Counted from the stretch's first letter, positions 24,801 to 37,065 are shown. The stretch is DNA of 64,000 nt from Epiperipatus broadwayi (GCA_028023455.1 JAQFVV010006197.1:14937254-15001253); one strand, 5' to 3'. Notes: generated from the letters alone by a model not told the origin. A program made the numbers and translations.

Positions 24801-25900
24801 ATTACATAATCACAGATAATTATAATGAAGACATAATATTTGCACATCATAAATAAAATTTTATTTAGGAGTTATATTTTATTGATATATTTTATTTAAG
24901 AAGTTTTACTTATGGTATTATTATGATGGTCATGGAATAATTACCAAAGATTTACATTAAATTATCTTAGTAATAATTGCCACATATTCTCAGATTGTAA
25001 TATCATACTAAATATATTATTTAAGAGGCCATATTGATAATAGAAAATTATATTACATTTTTATTATAAGATATACAAGAATAACATTATAAATAGAAAG
25101 ATAGGAGAGTGAATTATAGATTAAAGATTAGTATTACTATTTGTTATTATTAGTATTATTAAATTGTAGTTAGGAATGATATTAAATCCCTTATCATACT
25201 TGATTACAAAAGTTATAATTAATTTATCATTATTTTAAGAGAACCTGAGATAATTTGAGTTAAATTAATTTTAAGGAAGATATTTAAATTAATTTGTTAA
25301 AAGTAATTTACTTAATTAATTTTGATTAAAGACGTAAGAGTACTATAAATGTAGTATTTGAGTAATAGGAATAAGGATAGTATTCTTATGCCATTAAGGT
25401 GATATCCAGTGGGAGATTATCTTAATGTATTCGCTCTACCACTTGTAAACTCACTTCATAGTCTCATGATTTGATTAGATATTCATTTATTTCATTTTAT
25501 AAACCAGAACTATATTATTATTTATTAATTAAGTTAATTTAATCATTGATATTCTTAAAAATATAATTATTAATTTAGATACATTTTAAATAAACATAGT
25601 TATTTATCTGAGCTAGATCAAGTAATTATAGTTATATATTTCCTGGAGGTGAGGGTACAATACAAATATAACTGATACGTATTTTTTTAAAATAAATACA
25701 TTAAAAAAAATATAGAAATGCTGAATAACTCCACACACAAATATTTATAAACCTCCAGCATCAGCAAGACTGCTAGGAAGTAATAACTTTAAGACCAAAT
25801 GGATGACTTTTTTTTCCTGAAAATTAGCATTTTTTTTTTTTTAATTACACAGAAACAGTTAATGATAGATTAGAAATAATTAAATTAAAAAAATAAAACA
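21900..25900. other. AT-rich stretch without a gene
   Basis: The plus strand is visibly richer in G than in C, unlike 14-20 kb. I find no conserved protein, terminal repeat or RNA gene. It could be the body of an unrecognised non-coding element or long transcript starting at the promoter-like block near 21.8 kb. Confidence 0.4.
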
Positions 25901-25914
25901 TGACTGTGGCTGAT

Positions 25915-27000
25915 AAAAATTGTCTGCTTGGATTGAGTTGCTAAACAGCATCATTATGAATGATAAAAAAAAATTCTAAAAAAAAAGTGTTATTCCTACA
26001 GATATTAAAATAATTAGTGATGTGACAGTCTTAGCAGAAAAATGGAAAAAATTAATATGCATTAAAATCATCAAGCAAAGATTTTCTTTAAGTTAAAATC
26101 GTTACAGAATAAAGTTTTATATTTGTTTAAACTCATAAAAGTTTGTCGAGTCAAGGAAAGTAATGCCAAAGATTTAAAATTAGTGAAGGTTGCTTTTTTA
26201 GATTTTAAAACATGTAACAAACATATCATAATCCAAAGTGAATTTGCTAGTACTGATAAAATTTCCACAGATACTTTCTACTCAAGTCAGCCAATATCAT
26301 GAAATAACATTCTTACACTAAGCAACATTTTCACGCTTATGAAATGGCTCTATATTGAAAAAAGAAAACATGGAAAACTGTGAAGAGTCAATGTTGAAAG
26401 TGAAATAAAATTAATCCCATGCTGCTTTATAGCAATGAAAATTTTAGAACTCTACAGCAGTGTATTTACAACTCAAATCTGAAAGTTCGATGATCAAACT
26501 TTTTCAACTTGGTTTATGAAATAATTTAAACATATATAGGAACTGAAAATAAATTAGCTTTTAAAATGATGGTGCTTTTATATAATTCTTCTAGTTATCT
26601 TAATTCTTTAATTGTGATGTATAAAAACCAAGTATACATTTGCTACTTCCAAATAGGACTACACTGCTGCAGATAATAAACAAAACTTTAATTCATATTT
26701 TTAAAAGCTATTGCACAAGAACTGTCACATGAGCTATTAAAATCATTTAAGATGCATGGACTGAAGTAATAAAAAAAGAATACTGTAAAATTTTTAGAAA
26801 AAAAAGGTGATAATTTTAAATATGCATGAATTTAAAGATTTTATAATGATTCAGGGGAAGAAACTGTGTTGCTAAGATGGCTAGGAGTTTAGAAATGAAA
26901 GATGTTATGGAATTGATTTCATCACATGATGAACTTACAAATGAGAATCTATTACTGCTTGAAGAGCAAAACATCATGTTGATTAATCAATTTTTTTTAA
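25915..27000 (+). pseudogene. Tigger/pogo-family DDE transposase remnant
   Basis: Short in-frame blocks appear in the correct order. NKLAFKMMVLLYNSSSYLNS (near 26550-26605) and LIVMYKNQVYI correspond to the 'FKVLLLLDNAPGHP..MY' region; the catalytic D of LLLDN is lost. AIKII-stop-DAWTEVIKKEYCKI (26733-26800) matches 'AIKNI.DAWDEV..tLNGVWKK'. ARSLEMKDVMELISSHDELT followed by NENLLLLEEQ (26880-26975) matches the acidic C-terminal 'DVEELLESHDEELTNEDLMELEEQ'. Further upstream only weak matches remain, with multiple stops. In this family the protein has an N-terminal CENP-B-type DNA-binding region followed by the DDE catalytic core and inserts at TA. This copy cannot be active. Confidence 0.8.
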
Positions 27001-27054
27001 AAAAAAGATGACTGCAGAATCGGAAGGTGTCATTATCTTTGTTGATATTGCAAT

Positions 27055-27250
27055 TGAATTTTTAATTTGCTTTTTACAAACAAAACTAAAATGAATATAA
27101 TATTAAAAGGTGAATATATGTTTACTGCTGATTCTGTAATTGACCAATCAAAAGTTTAGAGTTTTAACTCACTCAACCAACCGAAGTTTTTGCAATAAAA
27201 AAGGTTAACACAATATTCAAAATAAAATGGAAATTAAATTACATTAATTA
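27055..27250 (-). repeat. Interspersed repeat family, copy 1 of 3
   Basis: The minus strand matches about 54100-54320 (plus), for example CTAAACTTTTGATTGGTCAA and TTTTAATATTATATT in both. It also matches, more weakly, 60540-60760. It directly abuts the C-terminal end of the Tigger-like remnant, so the family may be a terminal region of that transposon or its non-autonomous derivative. Confidence 0.75.
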
Positions 27251-27954
27251 TATAGTTGTTTACTATGGATTACTTCATTTCTAAATAGGGGTAAAAACTC
27301 AATTAATTTTAGTATATAAATTGTAACATGAATAAAATTTAACTAGACCTTGGATTTATCATATATCTTTTATTTACATAAGTTTTTGTTCTATCTTTGG
27401 GTCTAGAGTGTACTTCTATTCTCTTGAACATTAATGGAGTTCATAACTAGCACTCCTGGCTTCTTTTAGCAGTTGGTCTATCATCCTTCCCAGGGCAGCA
27501 TGCATCTTGAATCTGGTTCAGCAATGCTCTTCTCTGAAAATGGGTAGGTTTCTCAGCAACAGTGGTCAATATTTACTACATGTCAGGTGGTCAAAGTAGA
27601 AGAAACTGGGCAATGAATCCTAAACAAATACCATTCTGTGATTTAGCAGCATATGGTGAGATTAAGATGTTCACATCTATAGCTATACATTTCTGATTGA
27701 TGTACTATTATTAAAAAAAGCTGTCTCTGCTTAATTACTATAAAATAAATTACACTTTTTGGAACACATTACCTGTACATTGTAAGCTAACTTACTGACT
27801 GTTATTATGAAATAAGGCATATTATTAAAAAGAAAACACCTCCCATTTTTGTTCAAAATAAAAAAATAGCTTTTTTTAAAACATGTAATATAATTATAAA
27901 AAAAAGCCACCATGTAAGATAATTAAAAAAATAATTACCAAAAAAAAAAAATCG

Positions 27955-27987
<33 letters not shown>

Positions 27988-29440
27988 AGATACTTTTAAA
28001 GAAAAATAAAAGCATATTATTTCAAAAAACATTGCTTTTTTTTTTTTTTTTTTATAAAAAGGCACTTTTAAAAAAAAAAAAAAACCTACATTTTTATAAA
28101 AAAAAAAAAGCTGTATTAATAAATAATGCAAATTGTTTAAGAGTCGACAGGCCCGGGAATGTTATGTCACTATGTTTTTGCACAGAAACAGTGCTGCCAA
28201 GCGATGTACAGTAGCTATTTAACAAGTACCAAAAAATCTTTTAGGTATTCCTTTTCAAATAATTTTAACAATTCCATATTATATTTCATCTGCTATTATC
28301 TTATATGACTCTTATTTTTCTATATCTATTTTTCACTTCCATCATTCATATCAATATATTCCCTCTCATCTTTTAATTCATTTACCCTCTCAACTAAGAA
28401 GTTAATAGTTATTACATTCCTTAAACTCTGATTATCCTATTCAACCCCCATAGTTTAAGGTAAACTTACCTTTATTTTGTGTTTTCTCTGTCTTATTATG
28501 TTTTCTAAAAACATTCATATAGCCTTAGTCATTACACATTACGAAGATGAATCTTTTAACAGAGACTTCTATTTTTGTGGTGGACATAAAGTTCCATGTT
28601 GGAATTAAAATGTAGGCTGCTCATTAAAAAACAGAATCACATTTCTTTCCTTACTCAAATATGTTTTAAATTATCACACTTATTGGCTGAAGAACAGCCA
28701 CATTATAATTAAGCTCAGAAAAAATATAGTGCAAAAATTTTAGAACAAAAGAGATATCTACAGTAACATCCAATCCAAATACTGCTCTTCTTTTTATGCT
28801 TTTATTATTTTAAAATATTTTTCAAAATAAGGCATTTAAAGATTTAAAATTACAAATAGATCCCCTATATCCATGTCACAGATTTCAAACCCTCATGTAG
28901 ATACCAAAATTTATAGATAGTAGCAAACTCTATATAATATTTGTTTTCAACATGTATACACAGTATGTAGATGCCTAAAATAAAATTCAGTTTTTAGGAC
29001 ATCAAAAAAAAATTAACAACAATAATTAAAAACAATAATGCAGCGATAATAAAGTGAAAAAAAACCCACATGATATACGCACACTAAACTAACTGTACTT
29101 AAATCTGTATGCTTATATGCGCATATGTTAATTTGATTACTTTCTCTCTCTCAAAACAAAATCTATTGATTTCTTTTTCTTAACTCTTCTTGTAATAAGA
29201 AATGAATAATGATGCTATATGAAAAAAAAGACTAAATATGCTAAATTCATAAATTTAATATCTCTATATTTGCTTGTTCAGTGGCAGCCACTTTCTTATA
29301 ATGTTTTGCAATCACAGTAAAAGCATTTGCTATATGAATTAAAACTAAAATTTCTTTAATGATGATAGCAATTCCGACAAACCTAAAAGAAGATCTTAAA
29401 TGCTGTTTCTAAGTTTATAATAATTTCTAAATCTATATAG
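27251..29440. other. AT-rich sequence with homopolymer block
   Basis: No gene recognised. 27940-28110 is dominated by A and T homopolymers, which generate spurious K- and F-rich frames on both strands. A less AT-rich patch at 27400-27660 and a short GC-rich patch at 28139-28215 stand out; neither matches a family I know. Confidence 0.5.
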
Positions 29441-29448
29441 CTATCCCC

Positions 29449-29854
29449 CAGGGGTCCCCAACCTTTTTGCACTTAAGAGCACATTCTATAATATCTGTCA
29501 GGTGGCAGGTACCATTTATTTTTTTCAACCAGGTGGCGAGCACCATTTATTTTTTCAATGTAAATTTATAGTTGGATATTGTTAATAATACACATGATGT
29601 ACAAAAAAATATTTATTTAAAAAATAAAATTTTAACATATAATTAACATTTATATTTTTACGCTGTAAAAGTATAGTATGTATGCCCTACAATTTGATTA
29701 CAATATAATACAATGATTTATAAAAAAAATGTATAAAAATTAAATTTATTTGTATCAGATAAATAATTTTTTATTGTGTTCAGATAGCGGTGGGCAGACA
29801 TAAAATGGTCTGCGGGCGCCATGGTGCCCGCGGGCATAGAATTGGGGACCCCTG
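29449..29854. mobile_element. hAT-type MITE with CAGGGGTCCCCA termini
   Basis: The left end CAGGGGTCCCCAACCTTTTT and the right end AATTGGGGACCCCTG are inverted repeats with the classic hAT sequence. The 406-bp body is AT-rich and non-coding. Internal GGTGGCRGGTACCATTTATT-like blocks are repeated twice near the left end. No clean 8-bp target duplication is visible, so the insertion is old or the flank has mutated. Confidence 0.8.
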
Positions 29855-30018
29855 ATATACTTCATTCACAAATTTAATGTATTTTCAATCCTTAAAAAGT
29901 GCAAGTATTTCTAACATGGACTTCTTTTCCATTTCACAATTTAAAATTTATTTTTATTGAATAATTACTAATATAGCACATAAACAACTTACTACTGCCT
30001 TGAATATATAACGTTTAA

Positions 30019-30572
30019 GATTATAATTACATCACAGAACATTCTCCTTCCAAATACATTACTAAGAATTATTTTTGCAGTCAGTTTCATAATGAGACAT
30101 TTTAATAAACTTGCAAATAATTTTATTTTTTATTTATCAAAGCTCATTCATTCAGTCTGATAAAAAAGAATTCCTCTTTTATCTGGCCTTTCAACAATAT
30201 ATATACGGTAAATAAATGAACATCGATATGCAAAAAGGCTGAAATTTATTATTGTCAGCAATCATAGTTCACAAATCAAAATAATATATAAAATATTAAG
30301 CTAACTTAGTTAATTTGTGAACTAGGATCATGGCTAATAATAAGTTTCAGCCTTTTCGGATATCAATGGTTCATTTATTTACAATATATAAGATTGGAAG
30401 GTCAGATGAAAGAAAAAAAAATCCTTTTATCAGACTGAATGAATGGGCATTGATAAATGAAAAGTAAAATTATTTGCAAGTTTATTAAAATGTCTCATTA
30501 TAGGATGATTGACTGCAAAAATATTTCTTAGTAAAGTATTTGGAACAAGAATGTTCTGTGATGTGATTATCA
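30019..30572. mobile_element. Near-perfect foldback element of about 550 bp
   Basis: Arms of about 250 bp (30019-30275 and 30315-30572) are reverse complements with few differences. Landmarks are CACAGAACATTCT mirrored by AGAATGTTCTGTG, AATGAGACATTTTAATAAAC mirrored by GTTTATTAAAATGTCTCATT, and GAACTATGATTGC-type sequences near the centre. The spacer is about 30-40 bp. It is non-coding. The high arm identity implies recent insertion or arm conversion. Confidence 0.85.
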
Positions 30573-31540
30573 AACAATTGAACAATTTCAGCATATAATT
30601 TTAAAACTAAATCACTCAGTTTTTATTTTTTCATACAAAAAAGTACTTCACAACTTCTTTAAGCTTAGTGTAACAGAGAAATGAACTATAAAATATACAA
30701 GCTGCAAAAATATAATTGAATGTCTGTATGAGATTTGGAGAAGGCATTGTGAGACAAAAGTGATTTTAACTATATAGATAAGAAATACATATGCATGTCA
30801 TTGTGTACATTTTCAATTGATTTGTGTATTTCTAATTTTTTTTCCCATTTAATATTTTTTTCTGAATAATGGATTATTGAAATGGAGTTTTTAAAAACAT
30901 AATTATAAAAGTGTAGAAGAGAATATAATTAATTAAACTAAAGATTTAAGGTTTAAAATTATTTAAATACTAATATTGCTCTCTCCACCAATAATCTATA
31001 ACAATTATTATTATTACTTTCTTAATAGATTCTCTAATCTCATAAATTATCATGTTATTTATGGACAAATTAATGTTTTAAATGCTCTGCATAGTTTAGT
31101 ATGTGATAGAATTGTGGACTCTGTGAATCAAAGTTCATTGATTATGGCTCAATTTCTGGTATTCAAATTTCATAAAAAAATCCTGGCTAATAAATAATCT
31201 GATTATATATTTTTTAATTCATTTTAAATATTAGTTACCATTCATTTCTTTTGCAACTTTATTGCAATTATTTGTTGTTTTTTTTTAAAAAAAAAAAACA
31301 ATTTTTATTAGGCAAATTTTTTTTTTTTATAAACTTGAAAAAGATGATTTGGTATTCAATTGGATATTTAAAAGTTTATCATCGAAAAACAGACAAAAAC
31401 AAAGGTATATAAATTATAAAAGATATATAGCAAAAAGAAATAGAATTATCTACTTATAATCAAGTCAGAAGAAAGACCAGGCTCTAAGTAGCATTGATAA
31501 TGTCTGAAAAGGCAAAATAGCCTGCCTCTGTTTTTAAGTT
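30573..31540. other. AT-rich sequence without a gene
   Basis: Nothing recognised. The open frame at 30976-31197 has no recognisable motif. Confidence 0.5.
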
Positions 31541-31559
31541 TTGAAAATTCATAAAATAG

Positions 31560-33380
31560 TGACTGTATTTTCTAGATGGAGAGTTGAAGCAAAAATGGCA
31601 TCTTACAAACTAAAGGGGGAAACATAAGAAAAATAGTAACTTTAATTGAAAGGAAAGATCTAGTTTCATGCAATCAATGAAAGTAGAATTTCTAAGTACA
31701 TGATTTAGCAATTAATTCAAGGATATTTCGATAAGTAAGAAGAACAGGACAATGAAATAGAAAATGATGTATTGTTTCTTCAAACTTATGACAAAGAAAA
31801 CAAAAAGGGAGTCAATGTCCAAAGAATATTAAATTAAAAATGTTAAATTGTAATTTTTTTCTTGATAAAAAGTCCCATTCTCTGTGATAAAAAATGATTC
31901 GTAGGGAGAGCTAAATTGATTTTGATAAAGAAATCAAAATATTTTGATTATCTGTTTATTGGTAATAATAAGGACAGATGGTGGTGGTTGAGGTTGACTA
32001 ATACTTTGAATCATGTTGTAAGCCTCACAAGATAATATTTTTCTAGAGAAGGATAAGGAGCAATGGATTTGATTAAGAATTGAAAAAATTAACTTTACTG
32101 TGTGGAGGATTATCAGTAGAGATGAGTAGAATACATTCACAGCATTAGGGCAAACAGAGACAAATTTAAAAAGTATTAAATTAACTGTGAAAATAAAAGG
32201 TAGGAATTGAGTGAAGGAAGAGACCATTGTTTTTGGCATGCTCCTGTAAAGTGCTAATATTTATTGCAATGGCTCTTTTATTCCAAAATCAATTAGCAGA
32301 AAAGTGAATTAATCTTCTTTTTGAAAGCAATAGAATAGTTAATAATTGGCATATAGAAAATCATATTAGCAAAAATCAGAATGTTGTTAAAAGAGATTTT
32401 TGCATAAAGGGAAAGGTTCATTTTAGACAAGTAGTTAGTTGTATTTTCAACAGATGCGAACATAGAGTTCTGAATAGATGTTCTCATAGTTTTCATAGAT
32501 ATATAAATAGGAAACCCAAAAAAGTTATGAGGGAAAGCAGTGATGGAAACACTATTACCAGAGTGTACTCCATGTGAATGATTATTAAGGTTAAACTGAA
32601 GTTTATAGTATACTGTATAATTTTTCAGAATATAAACTTCCTTAAATATAAAAAAATGACATATCATCCATGAATGGTATATGGTTGGCTGCTTTATTAA
32701 TCAGCAGAATATATATACTAGGAAATTTCCTCTATTTCCAGAAGCAGGGGATTTATATAAATAATAATATAATAACGTGAAAGCTAAACACCTTCAAACA
32801 GATACACTTTAATATTATCTGTTTACGCTTAAATTTAATATATTTACATTTATAAATAATAATAATAAAAAAAAAACCCTGCAGAAGAGTTATGGAATTT
32901 GAATCCTGCCATTGTTTTGTCATTAAGAGTGATAAAAATTTCTCCATTCATTAGAAGAATAGCTAAAATGTAGAGAATGCTAACATGAATGTTCTGCAAT
33001 TGTAATAATCGGATGACAGTGTCACTAGAGACAGAATTAAAAGCTGATGAGATATCTAGTTGTACTACTATGAAGCCAGGGGCTCTAACTTGATCAATAA
33101 CAATTTTAAACAGGGTGATAGCACCAGAGGATTAGAAGCACCCTTTTTAGCAAAGTGATAGTTTAAGACAAAAGGCAGAACAGCAGACTATATTTTATCT
33201 TTAATGAGAGATTCAATGACTTTGATAAGTAAAGGTAACATAGAAATAGGATGAAGATTATTAACAGAAGAGGAAAGAGTATGGTATTTTACTTGAGAAA
33301 TGGAACTAAAGAAACTGAATACGGTCTATCAGTATGATAAATTTGCCTAGAAAGAAAGTCAAGAAAGTTCGTAATAATTG
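31560..33380 (-). pseudogene. LINE retrotransposon remnant: reverse transcriptase and CCHC knuckle
   Basis: Read on the minus strand the order is that of a non-LTR reverse transcriptase. NNLHPISMLPLLIKVIESLI (near 33260-33200) is the 'RPISLLPxLSKxxE' block. VVQLDISSAFNSVSSDTVIR (near 33065-33005) is motif A with its D; the following KAFD-type D is N. The YxDD box has become FMDDMSF (near 32670). NHSHGVHSGNSVS and FPHNFFGFPIYIS follow as thumb-like sequence (32667-32293). The C-terminus ends with CFLCHKFEETIHHFLFHC (about 31800-31745), a CCHC zinc knuckle with the usual ET..H spacing. No endonuclease domain is visible upstream. Stops and frameshifts are frequent. The family is uncertain; the C-terminal knuckle is common in L1/Tx1, jockey and related clades. 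Confidence 0.82.
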
Positions 33381-35395
33381 ATACCATAAAAAAACTAATA
33401 CACAAGAGAAAATATTTAGGAATTACATGAGGACTAGGAAGAATGTATCAGGTAAAGATTTCAGTTGAAGCATAATATCAGACTTTGTAATATCATGACC
33501 TTGATGACTTCAAATCTAAATTGCAAACTTTCATCTGTCCTGACTCCAGACATTGCAATTATTTCTTTCAATTCTTTCTTACATATAATCACATAAATAA
33601 TCAAAACAAATAAATATTGCATATCCAAGCAATAAATGCACCTGGAATTCAAGTTCATCATTTTCCTTTATATAAGTTTCATAGAAATAAATATATACAT
33701 TTTATTCTATTAATATCTGCATAAAATGTTTCTTTTTTTTTCTTTCCTGATGATATCAGTTAGTAAATAAGAAATCAATGATTAATGATTTATTAGTATA
33801 AAAGATGAATTTTTTTTCCCTCTGTACTTATTTAGGTAAAAGATCAATTAAAGAAAATAATGGTAACAATATGTTTCTAACATCTTATAGCTCAAAAATA
33901 GAGATGAATATATATATATTTTTCTTTTTTAAATAAAATTTTAAAATAATAGTAAAGTGCATTTATAAGCAAATAAAAATCAGTTTCATATGGTTTTGAT
34001 AAGAAATAATGGATCAGTCTACTTAAAATAAATCAAAATGTTTAGAATCTATTATCCAGGCACAGATTGCTAAAACCATAGAACTGACTAAAATTTCAAG
34101 ATAATCCCAAGTGACAATTGCAATCACTAGTTATGAAAGAATAAAATTTATTACAATCAACATTAGATAGCTTTCAATCAAACTGTCTTTTCTAATTAAT
34201 AAAACAAATGATGGAATATATAACATTTTTTATGATCCAATTATTATTTTGTAAAAACATATCTTAGATTTGATTTATATGAGCAATTTGATGCAACACC
34301 TTCTAGACAATACTAATCATCTTTCAAAAAGACAATAATATAATTTCATAAGGCCTAAACAGACAAATGTCAATTTGAAAAAGGTAAGAACAATGTCACA
34401 AATATTCTAAATATCTCCAATCATTTGATTTAATTATTACTATGTTTCTGAGACCATTATTAACCAATGAAGAAAATATCGATATACTTCACAAGTACTT
34501 CTAGACACTGTTGAAATGTTATATAATTCAATTTAAATAAAAGCAATTCTTGATACAACAGTCAACCCCATATCAAATTAATAAAAGTTTTGGTATGTTC
34601 ATATTATTTTTTCCAACCTCTGTATATAAGATTACAATACTTTTCTTTTTGTAATTGTTTTTACTCTTTAAATTATCATTATTGTTTTAATTAACATTTC
34701 AACAAATCAAAATGGTTTGAATGTGAAAATAAGCTTTTCCTTTTCTTTTAAACTATGCAAAATCTAAAAAAAATATATATATATCAAATGGCAAACTTGA
34801 ACTATTATAATTCAATTTAAATCAAATAAAAGTTTGTCTCTTATATTAAAAAATATTATTAGAATTAAAAACTAATAACCATTTTTTTCTACTGTGAAAT
34901 AACTTCTTCAAAGTTTAATCTACTATAGAATATAATGTTATGAACAGCATGCAATATTACTATTAATTTATTTTTGATACAGAATATTTTTTAAAAACAC
35001 AAAGATAAATGAAATTATTTTAAATAATGCCTGTTTTAATAAATTAAAAAAAAACAATAAATAATATCTATGAAAATAATTTATTAATAAGCACCATTTA
35101 ACATCTCAAAATAATTCATAATAATTAAATATAACAAAATATTAAAATCAGAAGGAAAAAAAAACAATTTAACAAAATACAGGATGAATAAAGATAGACA
35201 AACCAACATTAAAACAAAGTGACAAAAACATGAACATTCTCTTCTCAATTTAAAGAAATAATGACATTCCCTTCTTAGCTTAAAAAAAGATGACAATCTA
35301 TTTGACCATACACCAATTTCATTCATGTATCATGCTCACATTGACATGCTCCAAAGAAAACGAACAACAGTTAAATGGTTAATGCTTACCCTTAC
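33381..35395. other. AT-rich sequence, probable intron
   Basis: No coding or element recognised. Because the FERM exon just above 35395 is transcribed on the minus strand, this stretch would be the start of the intron downstream of it. The open frames at 33461-33661 and 35084-35326 show no conservation signal. Confidence 0.5.
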
Positions 35396-35518
35396 CCTTG
35401 CTCGATGCAAATCTACCCCATACATGTCCAAACGCTTGGCATGGTCCAGAAAGTTGTATTCTGCATCAGCTGGTGTCTGACCTCTGAAACAACCACCACA
35501 CATCATTGTTGTAGCAGC
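35396..35518 (-). CDS. FERM-domain exon of a protein 4.1/PTPN3-PTPN4-like gene
   Basis: The minus strand encodes [20 protein letters not shown] then [11 protein letters not shown]. This is the end of the FERM F2 lobe leading into F3, matching 'GMTPAQAD..FLENAKKLSMYGVDLHKAK' of the protein 4.1 family and the equivalent part of FERM-containing tyrosine phosphatases. A consensus donor GTAAGG follows the exon (at 35395), with an alternative GTAAGC 6 bp further on. Two acceptors are possible. GTTTTTAG before 35518 would give a 123-bp exon. TTGTTTCAG before 35483 would give an 88-bp exon that starts exactly where family conservation starts, so I favour the latter. FERM proteins link membrane proteins to the actin cytoskeleton. 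It is the least AT-rich and only clearly conserved host coding in the window. Other exons must lie outside or be unrecognised. Confidence 0.85.
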
Positions 35519-35702
35519 CTAAAAACATGAGTTTTTACAAGCTGGAATATCCATTTAAAATAATTTACTACAGAATTTTACACTGAGTCAAAATTTGGGA
35601 GTTTCTTGTAGAAAAATTAAAAATTTCAAAATTATTTGAAATGACTACTTCTGACTGTTTACAAAATGCAGAATATATCTTTTTAAAAAAAAAAAAAAAT
35701 CA

Positions 35703-35716
35703 ACATCATCATCATC

Positions 35717-35757
<41 letters not shown>
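35703..35757. repeat. (ATC)n/(ATA)n microsatellite
   Basis: Five ATC units run into about 13 ATA units. Confidence 0.95.
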
Positions 35758-35758
<1 letters not shown>

Positions 35759-36745
35759 TACTAATTAATAAATAGTTATAAAATCATTATACTAATATTG
35801 AACTGAATATTTAATATTAACAGAAACCTTCTTGATCACATTTTCATCACTCATGAATTCACGGAATCATGATCAAGATATTATATAACATTGTAAAAAT
35901 AAGTACTGCTTAAGTTTGTGAACAGAATATAAAATAGTTTCATATTATATAAACTCCAAAAAATGGAACAATTGATTTTAAAATTGAGCATCAATTTTAT
36001 ATTATTGTGAGAGCAATAACAGAAACATTTATTTTTTAGCAAAAAATCCCTTCTAAACTTAAAAAAAAAGAAAGCATAGTACATAGAGCTTGAATATCAA
36101 AGCTTAGAAGTTATCAGAAAAAAAGAAAATGAACAAATATTGATAATAATCACTATTTGAAAATACTTAGACCACAATTAAGTCTTATTTAAGTAATAGT
36201 GGCTAAGTAGAAGTAAAAGCTACAAATCTGATTTAATAGAAGGATGATTACCTGTCTGCATAGATCTTGATTGGCTATTTACATTTGTCTGTTTGTCCTT
36301 TATTCAGAAGAAATATATTCCAACTTAATACTACTACTCAAAATAAGCCTGGCAATAAAGATAGTCAATATTAAATATCTCATAATAATCAAAAAATGTT
36401 TTACTGTTTTCAAAAGCAATATAGATTTGAGAAAGTAAGATTCAAAGAAACACTAGCAATACAGATGCATATTTAATGAAGTTTTATTTGTCACACATTT
36501 ATTAATATATATCTATTAAAATCAGATATAATAAACAAAATATTCTGGAATAAACTACAATATTTAATGTACCAATATAAAAAGTAAATAAAAGCTATAG
36601 CTAGCTTATGCAATGTATGCTATTTCAGTTGCATTTAATAGTTAAAATTAAAAAAAAAAAATCTCTTTAAAGTCACAAAACATTAATTTATACTTTGGCC
36701 AGCTTTAGTTACAACATTAATTTATGTATATTAACACAATTATAT
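35758..36745. other. AT-rich sequence, probable intron
   Basis: Nothing recognised upstream of the FERM exon on its own strand, up to the Penelope fragment. Confidence 0.5.
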
Positions 36746-36748
36746 TGT

Positions 36749-37065
36749 TTATTTAACACATTGTCTGTCATATTTATAAAATAAAACTCTGATTTTTCTT
36801 TTCTTCAAATCATTTTCCATATGTAAAATAAAAACTTCTATCAAAGCAAATATTTCTCTTACAAATAACTGAATGTTCAAAAAATACTGATTTAAATCTA
36901 CCCACAGAATATTGCAATTTATTATATAAAAGTTCATGTTCATGAATTCTCTTTTTTTGATGCACCTTTTGACATCAATGTAACTAGACATGCAATGGCA
37001 CACCATTTTGTAAATAATACTACATTTGTTGATTTTATTAACAGCATCCTTTCCATTAAATAAAC
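36749..37065 (-). pseudogene. Penelope-like element GIY-YIG endonuclease fragment
   Basis: The minus-strand frame reads SIIYKMVCHCMSSYIDVKRC then IKKREFMN. This follows the Penelope endonuclease pattern 'GVIYKI.C.C...YIG.T.R.LK.R..EH', with the YIG glycine replaced by D. A downstream block ILHMENDLKKRKIRVLFYK matches the 'IL..E.....RKI.EA..I' helix. No reverse transcriptase is adjacent. Only the 3' part of the element survives and it is moderately decayed. Confidence 0.62.

Noticed and set aside
26071-26268. Minus-strand 65-aa open frame within the Tigger region
   Set aside because: The plus strand carries the ordered transposase blocks; the minus frame has no motif.
27853-28214. Long K/F-rich open frames on both strands
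   Set aside because: They are translations of A and T homopolymers and have no domain.
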